From positions 1 through 50,995 of the forward strand of contig JACQXX010000069.1 of NCBI GenBank assembly GCA_016208495.1: 50,995 nt of DNA. Direction: 5' to 3'. This DNA comes from Acidobacteriota bacterium. Lineage in GTDB: Bacteria > Acidobacteriota > Blastocatellia > Chloracidobacteriales > Chloracidobacteriaceae. The notes beneath the pieces are model-generated. The model did not search any database and had not been told where the DNA came from. It saw only the letters and a list, made by a program, of their open reading frames with translations. Position 1 is the first letter of the stretch; each line of letters opens with the position of its first letter. Positions 1-7,182 of the stretch are shown in pieces. Position numbers and translations under genes: made by a program.

Positions 1-371
1 CCCGGCCAGTACTCATATTTCTTCACCAGCCCGCTTTCCTTCGCCACCTCATGCAGTGTTTGGAACATTGCCCGGATCGGCTCTGGCTTCACCTCGTCGA
101 GCACCGCTCTCATCTGTCCATCTCCCACCAACCCCTTGATCTGGTAGATGCTTTTCAAGTTCTCCTGTTCCGGCTTCGTTTGTTCTCCAAACTCCAGCAA
201 CGACGCTTTTTTCAGCGAAAACATCGCAAACCCACTCCGCAGGATGTCTCCCAACTCATAGGTCCGATTATTGGCTCGATAGTCCTCGATTTCATCGAAC
301 TTCGCGCTGACTTTCCCGAAGACTTCTTCAAATGTTCGCTCTTTGATTCCCGGTTGTTTGGTGTTTGTCAT
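1..371 (-). CDS. Transposase, N-terminal part (runs off window)
   Basis: An open frame starts with ATG at 371 on the minus strand and stays open to base 1, giving 123 residues without a stop. The protein begins MTNTKQPGIKERTFEEV and contains a short conserved stretch around DYRANNRTYELGDILRSGF, followed by GLVGDGQMRAVLDEVKP. This pattern (a 'D-x-R-x-N-N' segment, a hydrophobic helix, then 'DxQMR.xLD') is what I know from the N-terminus of DDE transposases of the ISNCY/IS4-like group. The catalytic DDE residues would lie beyond the window edge, so whether the element is intact cannot be judged. The group assignment is from pattern memory and is moderate. Confidence 0.6.
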   Translation of the reverse strand, partial: MTNTKQPGIKERTFEEVFGKVSAKFDEIEDYRANNRTYELGDILRSGFAMFSLKKASLLEFGEQTKPEQENLKSIYQIKGLVGDGQMRAVLDEVKPEPIRAMFQTLHEVAKESGLVKKYEYWP

Positions 372-426
372 CCCTTCAGTTTATCTTTTTTGGCTTTTGT
401 TTTCCAAACAAAGAATTGCTGGCGGT
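1..426 (-). mobile_element. Insertion sequence, 5' end only
   Basis: This is the beginning of an insertion sequence whose remainder lies left of the window. It contains the first 123 codons of a transposase on the minus strand and about 55 bases of non-coding end. The right boundary is inferred: from about 427 onward the sequence matches the interior of the ATACCA repeat family seen at 21325 and 25779, whereas the first 20-25 bases of that repeat are missing here and are replaced by the IS end. No target duplication or terminal inverted repeat can be checked because the other end is absent. Confidence 0.6.
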
Positions 427-507
427 CGTATTAGAAAATAGTTAAGTCATTCAATAAAATGAACTTAGTGATCTACTGACTACTGACTACTGACTATAAA
501 CTGGTAT
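427..507 (+). repeat. ATACCA element copy C, truncated by the IS
   Basis: From CGTATTAG at 427 to CTGGTAT at 507 this aligns with copy A (21325-21428) and the reverse complement of copy B (25779-25882). Its inside holds three tandem TACTGAC heptamers near 476-496. The hairpin end CCATT-N4-AATGG present in the other copies is missing, apparently replaced by the insertion sequence. Confidence 0.65.
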
Positions 508-551
508 AATTCAGTATTGAACCTTCGGTGACTGGCAGGCTGGAGGCACGT

Positions 552-626
552 ATGAATCAGACAGATAATGTCACACAGATCAACGAATTGATGATCCTGG
601 TTCGTGAAATAAGCGCCCGGCTGTAA
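552..626 (+). CDS. Possible small protein of 24 residues
   Basis: A short frame MNQTDNVTQINELMILVREI... of 24 residues starts at ATG 552 behind a good GGAGG at 542-546 (5-base spacing) and ends at TAA 624-626. It is convergent with the hydroxylase gene that ends at 635. The sequence is mixed polar and hydrophobic with no membrane segment, and it is not recognised. It could be a real small protein or the remnant of a gene start cut by repeat and IS insertion. The ribosome binding site is the only argument for translation. Confidence 0.3.
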   Translation: MNQTDNVTQINELMILVREISARL

Positions 627-634
627 TCCACGCC

Positions 635-1510
635 TCATTTCCGGCTGGCTGACAGACTGGTCCAACCTTTCAACGGCCAGCGGAGTTGGGCGGAATAGGC
701 GGTTGGAAAGTCTGGTTCGCCTTCAATTCCGACATCCCTGGTGGTGAGATGTCCAGAATGGCTGCGATAGGTCTTGAACAGCAAATCCCAAACAGCGAAA
801 AAAGCGCCGAAATTGACATTGCTCCGGTCCGCTTCCTTTTGATGATGCCAGCGATGGAGTTCAGCTACGCAAAACACGAACCGCAACCACCCGGCGCGGT
901 AGTCGATGTTCCCATGCTGCAACATCATATTGATTCCGAGAATCGCCAAGGCGCCGACCACGACCGGATACGGCGCGCCAAGCACCAGGACGAGCGTCAC
1001 CCCTGGCACCCCTTCCAGAACCTGGTGAAGAGGATGGCGCTTTTCACCATTGACCCAATACAATCGCTTTGAACTGTGATGAACAGCGTGAAACCTCCAC
1101 AAAATTTCGTTGGAGTGGCTCCATCGGTGGACCAGATACAAAAACAGGTCAATGATTGCCAAACAGACACCGACTTGAAGCGCAAGCGGCCATTCAACCG
1201 GCCACCAGTCGGCGAATAGAAGGCGGTCAACCAACACTGCGTACAGCATCAGGCTGACTTGTTTGATGCCGAAGTTCACCAGGTAGTGAAGAACGTCGGT
1301 CAGCGTATCGTGGTGGCTGTGATTCCAATCGGGTTCATAGGGCAACAGCCGTTCGAGACACCCGACACAGAGGGCGGAAACGACCATAACCGGCAAGACG
1401 ACCTGAATTGACTGGAGTCCCGCCCCCAACCCCAGGATAATGATTGCCCCGCCGCCGAGCACCAACGTGGGGTAAATGAAAAATGACAAAACGGATTTGA
1501 GAAGCGTCAT
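635..1510 (-). CDS. Sterol desaturase / fatty acid hydroxylase family protein
   Basis: A 291-residue integral membrane di-iron oxygenase. After hydrophobic N-terminal segments it carries the histidine clusters of the family: HRWSH (residues 128-132), HAVHH (141-145) and HRWHH (219-223). These ligate two irons that activate oxygen for hydroxylation or desaturation of a lipid; the substrate is unknown. I start it at ATG 1510 because GAAAGG stands just upstream; the frame continues upstream to a GTG at 1561 without a binding site. It is divergent from the AraC-type gene at 1594 with under 100 bases between them, so the two may be co-regulated. Confidence 0.85.
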   Translation of the reverse strand: MTLLKSVLSFFIYPTLVLGGGAIIILGLGAGLQSIQVVLPVMVVSALCVGCLERLLPYEPDWNHSHHDTLTDVLHYLVNFGIKQVSLMLYAVLVDRLLFADWWPVEWPLALQVGVCLAIIDLFLYLVHRWSHSNEILWRFHAVHHSSKRLYWVNGEKRHPLHQVLEGVPGVTLVLVLGAPYPVVVGALAILGINMMLQHGNIDYRAGWLRFVFCVAELHRWHHQKEADRSNVNFGAFFAVWDLLFKTYRSHSGHLTTRDVGIEGEPDFPTAYSAQLRWPLKGWTSLSASRK

Positions 1511-1593
1511 GATACCTTTCAATCTTGAATGAGTGATGGCGACCAGTTTGAAATCTATCACCCACTTTTTTGGAATACTTGAACGATTCAGCT

Positions 1594-2382
1594 ATGCAGG
1601 AACGAGGCAAGTGGAAAGGCAATTTTACGCTCTGGTCCGGCGGGGGCGGATATGTCGGCACATCATCCGATACGAAGGTTCACGCCCATCACGCCATCCA
1701 ATTGTGTTTTGCGCTTGAAGGATCCTTCAATCTCCGGTCCAGCCCATCACGAAAATGGGAAGCGTTCTCAGCGGCGTTGGTCGCCCCAGATGCGCCACAT
1801 CAACTTGACGGCAGCGGCCATCGAATAGTTTTGGTGTACCTCGACCCCGAATCCGAAGCTGCCAGCCGGATCCGGACCCGGTTCACCGATGCGGCCATCC
1901 AACCAGTACCAGTTCAAACTCTGTCACCGTTGCTGGAGAAGATATATACCGAAGCTGGGCCCCAAGCCGACCTGATTCCGCTTTTCAACGCGATGGTCAC
2001 GTCACTTGGCGGCGAAGCCAGCGTGCCGGGTTCGATGGATCCGCGAATTGCCCAGGCGACCAGGCTTTTGAATTCATCTGCTGAAGCGATTCCGACACTG
2101 CGGGAACTTGCCCAAAAGGTTCATTTGTCGCCGAGCCGCCTCGGACATTTGTTTCGAGCGCAGACGGGCCTCCCGCTTCGTTGTTACCGGCTTTGGCTCA
2201 GACTGCGACGGGCGCTTGACGCGTTGAACCAGACCGGTTCCCTCACCACTGCCGCCCACTCAGCCGCATTTGCCGATTCAGCCCATTTCAGCCGGACGTT
2301 TCGCCGAATGTTCGGTATCACACCGTCGGAATTAGCGGTTGAGCGGCAGACGCAACCCAGCAGGTCATATGCGCCAAGATAA
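1594..2382 (+). CDS. AraC-family transcriptional regulator
   Basis: About 262 residues. The N-terminal part has a cupin-like effector region (VHAHHAIQLCFALEG...), and the C-terminal third has the two helix-turn-helix motifs of the AraC family: TLRELAQKVHLSPSRLGHLF followed by TTAAHSAAFADSAHFSRTF and the conserved RMFGITPSE. The start is uncertain: ATG 1594 is used, while the frame is open to a TTG at 1570 and neither has a clear ribosome binding site. It is divergently paired with the hydroxylase gene. The TAA stop (2380-2382) is directly joined to repeat element D. The inducer is unknown. Confidence 0.85.
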   Translation: MQERGKWKGNFTLWSGGGGYVGTSSDTKVHAHHAIQLCFALEGSFNLRSSPSRKWEAFSAALVAPDAPHQLDGSGHRIVLVYLDPESEAASRIRTRFTDAAIQPVPVQTLSPLLEKIYTEAGPQADLIPLFNAMVTSLGGEASVPGSMDPRIAQATRLLNSSAEAIPTLRELAQKVHLSPSRLGHLFRAQTGLPLRCYRLWLRLRRALDALNQTGSLTTAAHSAAFADSAHFSRTFRRMFGITPSELAVERQTQPSRSYAPR

Positions 2383-2472
2383 TACCAATTAGGGTTCAGG
2401 ATTGCAGGGAAATACAATTGTTTCAATGGTTTAGCTGTTTGGTAATGCGAGTGCTTCATTGCAAAATGGGAT
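2382..2472 (-). repeat. ATACCA element copy D
   Basis: A 91-bp element from ATACCA at 2382 to GGGAT at 2472. It begins at the last base of the AraC gene stop codon. Inside, AGGGTTC-AGGATTG-CAGGGAA is phased at 7 bases. The right end carries the conserved hairpin side (CATTGCAAAATG). The remaining 200 bases to the oxidase gene contain nothing I can assign beyond a T-run at 2641-2649. Confidence 0.7.
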
Positions 2473-2672
2473 GAAACACATTGGCCGGGTTCAGTAAAGA
2501 TGTATGAAAGGAAATGTGGCTGGCGGTAATAAAAGCCACTCCTCGGTTACAATATTGGTTCCGGCGTTTTCGCCCACACAACCGATGGTCACCAGTCAAA
2601 TCCCAACCAATCCATCCATTTTGAAGCGTCCCAAGGGTGAGTTTTTTTCTTGCCTTCAGTCCACTCTTGGTT

Positions 2673-4271
2673 TCAGGCACGAATCAGGAAATTGCGCATC
2701 ATTCCGGCATCTTCGTGCTCCAGATTGTGGCAGTGGTAGACAAACAGACCGCTGTAATCCTCAAATTTGAGCAGCAATTTTACCCGCTCACCAGGCATGA
2801 GCAAAACCGTGTCTTTCCACCCTTCATCCACGTATCCGGCCCGCACCGTGTTCCAACCGGAAGCGAATCCCGGCGTGATTTGCCGTTCGATCACCTGGAA
2901 TTGCACGCCATGAATGTGGATCGGATGCATCATCCGCATGCCCATCATTCGGGCGGAACCGGCATCATTGACGAGGTTCCATGCCTCCAGTGTGCCGAGT
3001 TGAACAATTTCGTTCTCGGCTACCTCATTCATTGCAAACCGCCGCCCATTGAGGACCCACGCCATCCGGTTAAAGGACGTGCTGAAGGTTCGTGGCTTGT
3101 CCCGGTTGACCGCATCTTCCAATCGATGACGGGAAATCGTGGACAAAGTGGAGGGCACTGCAAATTTTCCAACCTTTTCTTTCCTGACTACCACCACATT
3201 CATCACCGTGAAGGGAGCGCCGTTCGTCAGGGATGCCCCACCGCCCATCATCCCACTCTCCGCACCTGAAAAGCCCAGGCTCAACAGCCGCATGGTTGAT
3301 CCAACCGGGAACTTTTGGAAATCAACCACGATCTCGATCCGTTCACCTGGAGCCAGCATGACATACTCGCGCCAAAGTGGTGCTTCCAACAGCCCGCCAT
3401 CCGTCCCGATCACAGCCATTGGTGCGCCATGACTCCAGGCGAGTTTGTAGACGCGCGAATTTGATCCGTTTACCAAACGCAACCGATACGCCCGCGTGGC
3501 CACCGGGAGGACGTAATCAGGTTTTCCGTTGACCAGAATTTGATTGCCCAGAAAACCATCCATCCCATTCATCATTCCGCCCGTCTGGTAGGAAAGCTGA
3601 TGGTTGCCGTCAAAAAGACGATCCTGAATCACCAGCGGAAGGTCGTGCTCACCGGAAGGAAGCCGGGTGGCTGATTCTTCATCGTCTGAAACCAGAAAGA
3701 GACCGGCTAATCCATGGTAGACTTGCGGCCCAGTGCGTCCATCCGGATGTGGGTGAAACCAGTAAGTACCCGCCCGATTCCGAACCTGGAACTCGTAGAC
3801 ATAGATTTGACCCGGATTGATGAGATAACGCGGATGGGCGTCCATCTCGGATGATAGACGCAGACCGTGCCAGTGAATCACCGAAGCCTCCGGCAAGTCA
3901 TTCCGAAAGTTGATGCGGATGTTTTGCCCTTGATGAACCCGGATAACCGGCCCCAGGTAACTACCGGCGATGGTTTCAATAGACCCAGAATCACCCTTGA
4001 GCAAAGCTGCCTGATAGGTCCAAACCCGAGTCGGCTGACCCGGGAAAAGGGAAACGTCGGCTGGAGTTGCCTGTAAGTCAATTTCAACGTCCGGGTCAAA
4101 GGTGCTGCTGGTTTGAAATGCGGTCGCTGGTGAATCGGCTTTTATTGATGAGAATGGAAAACCCTCTGTCCCCAAGACCGTCACGCCCAGCGTTGCCAGT
4201 TGCAGAAAATCTCTTCGATTGAGAATTCTGTTGCCCTTGATTTCATCAAATGGGTTGAAGCTACGTTTCAT
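2673..4271 (-). CDS. Tat-exported multicopper oxidase (CueO/CotA-like)
   Basis: A 532-residue periplasmic copper oxidase. A twin-arginine signal is visible at the N-terminus (NRRDFLQLATLGV, residues 18-30). Copper ligands follow in the expected order: HWHG at 133-136, HPHPDG at 173-178, HPIHIHG near 445, and YHCHNLEHEDAGM at 512-524, supplying the trinuclear cluster and the type 1 copper with Met as likely axial ligand. A methionine-rich stretch (MMNGMDGFLG, SGMMGGG, ARMMGMRMMHP) suggests cuprous ion oxidation, as in CueO. GGAGG stands 9 bases before ATG 4271. The nearby RND efflux genes suggest a role in copper or metal detoxification; laccase-like activity is the alternative. Confidence 0.9.
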   Translation of the reverse strand: MKRSFNPFDEIKGNRILNRRDFLQLATLGVTVLGTEGFPFSSIKADSPATAFQTSSTFDPDVEIDLQATPADVSLFPGQPTRVWTYQAALLKGDSGSIETIAGSYLGPVIRVHQGQNIRINFRNDLPEASVIHWHGLRLSSEMDAHPRYLINPGQIYVYEFQVRNRAGTYWFHPHPDGRTGPQVYHGLAGLFLVSDDEESATRLPSGEHDLPLVIQDRLFDGNHQLSYQTGGMMNGMDGFLGNQILVNGKPDYVLPVATRAYRLRLVNGSNSRVYKLAWSHGAPMAVIGTDGGLLEAPLWREYVMLAPGERIEIVVDFQKFPVGSTMRLLSLGFSGAESGMMGGGASLTNGAPFTVMNVVVVRKEKVGKFAVPSTLSTISRHRLEDAVNRDKPRTFSTSFNRMAWVLNGRRFAMNEVAENEIVQLGTLEAWNLVNDAGSARMMGMRMMHPIHIHGVQFQVIERQITPGFASGWNTVRAGYVDEGWKDTVLLMPGERVKLLLKFEDYSGLFVYHCHNLEHEDAGMMRNFLIRA

Positions 4272-4431
4272 ACAGCTAAACCTCCCTCCCGTTCACCGTT
4301 TTTCCTGCCTTTCAGATGTGAAGACGAATTGACGAATTGAACCTGTCCGCCCTTCCGCCTTCTGAAAAGTGACGGCAATTGCAATGCCACACCTGGGAAG
4401 TTGGCAAGACCCTCTCAATGGCCTTGAAATA

Positions 4432-4521
4432 ATACCAATTTAGAATAAAGAATGGTTTAAATCCATTGATTTCAAATATTTAATAATTTCCTAATGCGAG
4501 AGTTCCATTCCAAAATGGGAT
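4432..4521 (-). repeat. ATACCA element copy E
   Basis: A 90-bp element from ATACCAATTTAG to CCATTCCAAAATGGGAT. Its right 30 bases (TAATGCGAGAGTTCCATT...) nearly match copy D. The terminal hairpin CCATT-CCAA-AATGG is intact. The middle is AT-rich and lacks heptads. Confidence 0.7.
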
Positions 4522-4584
4522 GACTGTTTTTTTAACCTATTTTCACCAGTTTTGGGTCTCCAGGTCTGGGAAGTTTCACCTATA

Positions 4585-4619
4585 TTGGGTATTTCCCAAC
4601 TATGTTGGGAAATACCCAA
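4585..4619. repeat. Perfect 16-bp inverted repeat with 3-base loop
   Basis: TTGGGTATTTCCCAAC at 4585-4600, TAT, then its exact reverse complement at 4604-4619. Each arm is itself an inverted repeat (TTGGG-N5-CCCAA), so the site is a nested palindrome of two 15-bp palindromes. There is no T-run, so it is not a classical terminator. It could be a cruciform, a protein-binding double site or a repeat remnant. Confidence 0.7.
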
Positions 4620-4762
4620 AAATCCGTCCTGCGACACGCTCTACTCAGTTTCCTAATGGTATTTGCGTTCCATGCCGGAGGTCCTCCCCAAATGAGAATG
4701 CTAGTTTGAATAAGTACCTTGTCATAAATTTCCTGAGATATTGGACTTGGTAAGTGTTTGAT

Positions 4763-4798
4763 TCTTTTCGTGTATTTCGTGTGTTTCGTGGTTCAAAA
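4763..4798. repeat. 9-bp-period TTTCGTG repeat
   Basis: CGTGTATTT, CGTGTGTTT and CGTGGTTCA in tandem, preceded by TTCTTTT. A shorter version occurs at 17049-17077. I recall this CGTGTGTTTCGTGGTT type of sequence as a frequent intergenic repeat in several bacterial phyla; its function is unknown. Confidence 0.55.
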
Positions 4799-4905
4799 TG
4801 TCTGGAAATTTTCAGTAAGGTACTTAACATATCCTGGCCGAAAATCTATGGATGTCCCGGTGTCCGAATTTGCTGAAGAAGTCACCGAAACATACTCTAA
4901 TCTAT

Positions 4906-4940
4906 CAACTATTGACAGTAGTTGTTTGAGTACCTATAGT
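4906..4940 (+). promoter_or_regulatory. Sigma-70 promoter with overlapping BlaI-type operator
   Basis: TTGACA at 4912-4917 and TATAGT at 4935-4940 are separated by exactly 17 bases. The palindrome CAACTA-N7-TAGTTG (4906-4924) is centred on the -35 box. Its ACTA/TAGT arms resemble half-sites described for BlaI/MecI repressors. Autorepression of the following blaI-like gene, starting 45 bases downstream, is the natural reading. Confidence 0.7.
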
Positions 4941-4984
4941 GCCTACCTCTCATTATTTTTTCACCTCGTAAGACCTCACCGACC

Positions 4985-5410
4985 ATGCCGAAGTTTTCAC
5001 TTAGAGGATTTAAAACTGACCGTCAGGGCGCCAGCCACGTGCTGGGCGAATTGGAGACCGTCATCATGGAACTCCTCTGGCAGCAGCCCCAGCAAACCGT
5101 TTCTGAAGTAGAAACCCGTCTTGCCCACAGCCGGACCATCGCCCATACCACGGTATTGACAACGCTTGACCGACTCCATCGCAAAGGCTATCTGACACGC
5201 GAAAAGGAGGGGAAAGCGTTCGTCTATGCCCCGACCTATACCCGCCAGGAATTTGAACGCGGAATGGCCGAAGAGGTCCTGAGTGCTATCTTGAAAGGAA
5301 TTGGTGAACCGGCACTGTCCACGTTTGTGGATATGATCGGTGAAGACGAAGCCCAGTTGAACAAGCTGGAAGCCTTGATTCAGGAAAAACGAAAGGACCG
5401 GCAGTCATGA
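4985..5410 (+). CDS. BlaI/MecI/CopY-family repressor
   Basis: A 141-residue winged-helix repressor. LGELETVIMELLWQQPQQTVSEVETRL and TIAHTTVLTTLDRLHRKGYL form the DNA-binding domain, followed by a helical dimerisation tail containing the region normally cut by the partner protease. There are no cysteines in the C-terminal tail, so it is not a copper-sensing CopY; the BlaI/MecI mode of proteolytic inactivation is more likely. The stop overlaps the start of the M56 gene by 4 bases (ATGA), so the two are translationally coupled. A promoter with a palindromic operator lies upstream at 4906-4940. Confidence 0.9.
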   Translation: MPKFSLRGFKTDRQGASHVLGELETVIMELLWQQPQQTVSEVETRLAHSRTIAHTTVLTTLDRLHRKGYLTREKEGKAFVYAPTYTRQEFERGMAEEVLSAILKGIGEPALSTFVDMIGEDEAQLNKLEALIQEKRKDRQS

Positions 5411-6486
5411 ATATTTCGCCGTGGGCGCTCCTGCTGGCCGGTATTGAGAATTTTGTCCTGATCAACACAGGTCTGTCCGGGCTTGTGTTTTTTCTGATTG
5501 GCATCATCCGGGCAAGTGGACAGTTGACCACCTGGCATCCGTTGAGACAATCGCGGTTGTACGCATCAGCCATGGTCTTCCCCGCTGTTTTTTCAGGCTG
5601 GCTGGTGCTGGCGTCCTTGCTGCCGGTGGGCTGGATGAACCGGTCACAATGGGCCACCCACCACACGGAACCCCATACCCTGCATTTGTTAAATGCCCTG
5701 ACTTCGAGTTTTGACCCAGCCCTGGAATATTCCACCTTCCTGTTTCTGGTTGGAGCAACTGTCATCGCTGGCCTGGTGGCAGTCCAGGCGTATGTCCGTA
5801 TCGGAAGCCTGGTGCGATGTCTTGAAATCGGCGGCGAGCCCATCTCAACTGAGCAAATGGAACAAGTGAACCACCTGTGCCACCAGCATGGGTTGGAAGT
5901 TGGATTGGTCTGCAGCCGGCGTCCGTTTTCGTTTGTATGGGGCTATTTCAAATCAAAATTGATTGTGTCAACCGGGCTGCTCAATAGCCTGACCAGAGAG
6001 GAGCTGGCGGCTTTGCTTCACCACGAAGCCGCCCACCACCACCGTCGTGACAATTTGTTGAAGTGGTTGCTGACGATGTGCCGGTACAGTTCGTGTGCCT
6101 TTCCCCTGACGAATGTCGTGTATCGCTGGTGGAGCCATTCGGTTGAAATGATTTGTGATGAGGTCGCCGCCGAACGCACTCACCCATTGGAAGTGGCCGA
6201 GGCGCTGGTGAAAATCAAGCGACTGGCGGGCACTCTCCCGATGGGTCCCCAGGCCGGGCAATCAGCGTTCTTTGGTGACACCGCTCACCATTTGGAACAC
6301 CGCATTCATCATCTGGTCGGGTTGCTGGACTCTCAAGAACGCGTCTCGGTAGCACGGCTATCCCACTCCTGGACTGGTTCCGCTCTGTGGCTGACCGCCA
6401 TGTTTGGGGCCGTGTTAGTGGGGGTGTTTGCCATTTCGCCGCTGGCCATCCACCGACTCGTGGAACAATTCCTCCACCAATTTTGA
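5407..6486 (+). CDS. M56 (BlaR1-type) membrane metalloprotease without sensor domain
   Basis: 359 residues. Membrane segments lie near 8-32, 52-75 and 112-130; the zinc site HHEAAH has H206, E207 and H210, and the third zinc-ligand region CDEVAAE is at 250-256. A last membrane helix is near 325-345. In BlaR1 this domain is followed by an extracellular penicillin-binding sensor; here the protein stops right after the helix, so no beta-lactam sensor is present. It presumably cleaves the BlaI-type repressor encoded just upstream with a 4-base overlap. The signal is unknown; membrane or metal stress is possible given the downstream efflux genes. Confidence 0.85.
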   Translation: MNISPWALLLAGIENFVLINTGLSGLVFFLIGIIRASGQLTTWHPLRQSRLYASAMVFPAVFSGWLVLASLLPVGWMNRSQWATHHTEPHTLHLLNALTSSFDPALEYSTFLFLVGATVIAGLVAVQAYVRIGSLVRCLEIGGEPISTEQMEQVNHLCHQHGLEVGLVCSRRPFSFVWGYFKSKLIVSTGLLNSLTREELAALLHHEAAHHHRRDNLLKWLLTMCRYSSCAFPLTNVVYRWWSHSVEMICDEVAAERTHPLEVAEALVKIKRLAGTLPMGPQAGQSAFFGDTAHHLEHRIHHLVGLLDSQERVSVARLSHSWTGSALWLTAMFGAVLVGVFAISPLAIHRLVEQFLHQF

Positions 6487-6564
6487 CCTTTGTCGGTTGG
6501 ATCAATTTTTTCGCGGGTTCAGATTTTCAAAAACTATCGTCGGTAGTTTTCGGGAGAATGAGGA

Positions 6565-7047
6565 ATGAACAGAAAACCACCAATTTGGGCACTGGCCAGC
6601 CCGTTCTTTTCAATGAAAACAGTTGCCACCATTTGTCTTGCGGGCCTGGCATTCGGAATCGGAATGACCGGGTGTTCACCTCAAGCCCCACCCCAAGTCC
6701 ATTCCGAAGCCGAGGAAGAAGCACTGGCTCGCACTGAGTTTACCAGCCGGATTGAGAATTTTTTTGAGTACGAACCACTGAAAGCCAATCGCAAAAGCCA
6801 GTTTTTGATTCATCTCACCGATTTAACCGACGGTTCGCCAGTTGAAAAAGCCGAGGTCGTGCTTTCGATCCGAAGAAAAGGGCAACCATCTGAAATCGCT
6901 CAAACCAGAGCCCGCATCGGGAAAGTCACGGGAATCTATGTGGCCGATGTCGCAATTTCCAATTCAGGACAGTACGACATTGAATTTCACGTCAAAAACA
7001 ACAAGCTCGATGAACGGCTGACCGTGACTGATTTTCAGGTTGAGTAA
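6565..7047 (+). CDS. Small lipoprotein, possibly YtkA-like, of the efflux operon
   Basis: 160 residues. A hydrophobic N-terminal segment ends in a lipobox (GMTGC, with Cys about residue 37), so a lipid-anchored periplasmic or outer-membrane protein is expected. The mature part (FLIHLTDLTDGSPVEKAEVVLSIR ... GIYVADVAISNSGQYDIEFHV) has the pattern of an immunoglobulin-like YtkA/FixH-type fold often found next to RND membrane-fusion genes. An internal ATG at about residue 17 (MKTVATICL) gives a shorter, more typical signal peptide and could be the true start. The TAA stop is joined to repeat element F. The CusB-like gene follows after 135 bases. Confidence 0.6.
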   Translation: MNRKPPIWALASPFFSMKTVATICLAGLAFGIGMTGCSPQAPPQVHSEAEEEALARTEFTSRIENFFEYEPLKANRKSQFLIHLTDLTDGSPVEKAEVVLSIRRKGQPSEIAQTRARIGKVTGIYVADVAISNSGQYDIEFHVKNNKLDERLTVTDFQVE

Positions 7048-7142
7048 TACCAATTTAGGTCAGGGTATCGGGGTCAGGGAAATACAATTTTCTCAATAAC
7101 TTAACCTTGCCGTAATACGGTGGGTCCATTCCAAAATGGTAT
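7047..7142 (-). repeat. ATACCA element copy F inside the efflux operon
   Basis: A 96-bp element from ATACCAATTTAGG to AAAATGGTAT. It begins at the last base of the lipoprotein stop codon and ends 40 bases before the CusB start. GGTCAGG-GTATCGG-GGTCAGG is phased at 7 bases. The terminal hairpin CCATT-CCAA-AATGG is intact. It would be transcribed as part of the operon mRNA. Confidence 0.7.
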
Positions 7143-7182
7143 AACCGCCAATCGAATCATTGCCATACCGGAGAACATCGTC

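Larger units (their letters stand above)
4272..4984. other. Long intergenic region with repeats and the blaI promoter
   Basis: 713 bases without a convincing gene. In order it holds a tandem GACGAATT pair near 4325, repeat element E (4432-4521), a perfect palindrome (4585-4619), a 9-bp-period repeat (4763-4798) and the promoter/operator of the repressor gene (4906-4940). Short frames here have no coding character; one on the minus strand merely reads through the 9-bp repeat. Confidence 0.8.

Noticed and set aside
2637-3269. A 210-residue plus-strand frame inside the multicopper oxidase gene
   Set aside because: The opposite strand carries all copper-binding motifs in order, so this is a shadow.
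4645-4830. Minus-strand frame reading HFEPRNTRNTRK
   Set aside because: It is the translation of the 9-bp TTTCGTG repeat; no ribosome binding site, and this kind of product is a known artefact of such repeats.
4985-5410. Copper-responsive CopY repressor
   Set aside because: The C-terminal cysteine motif CxCx4CxC of CopY is absent; the M56 partner indicates the BlaI/MecI type.
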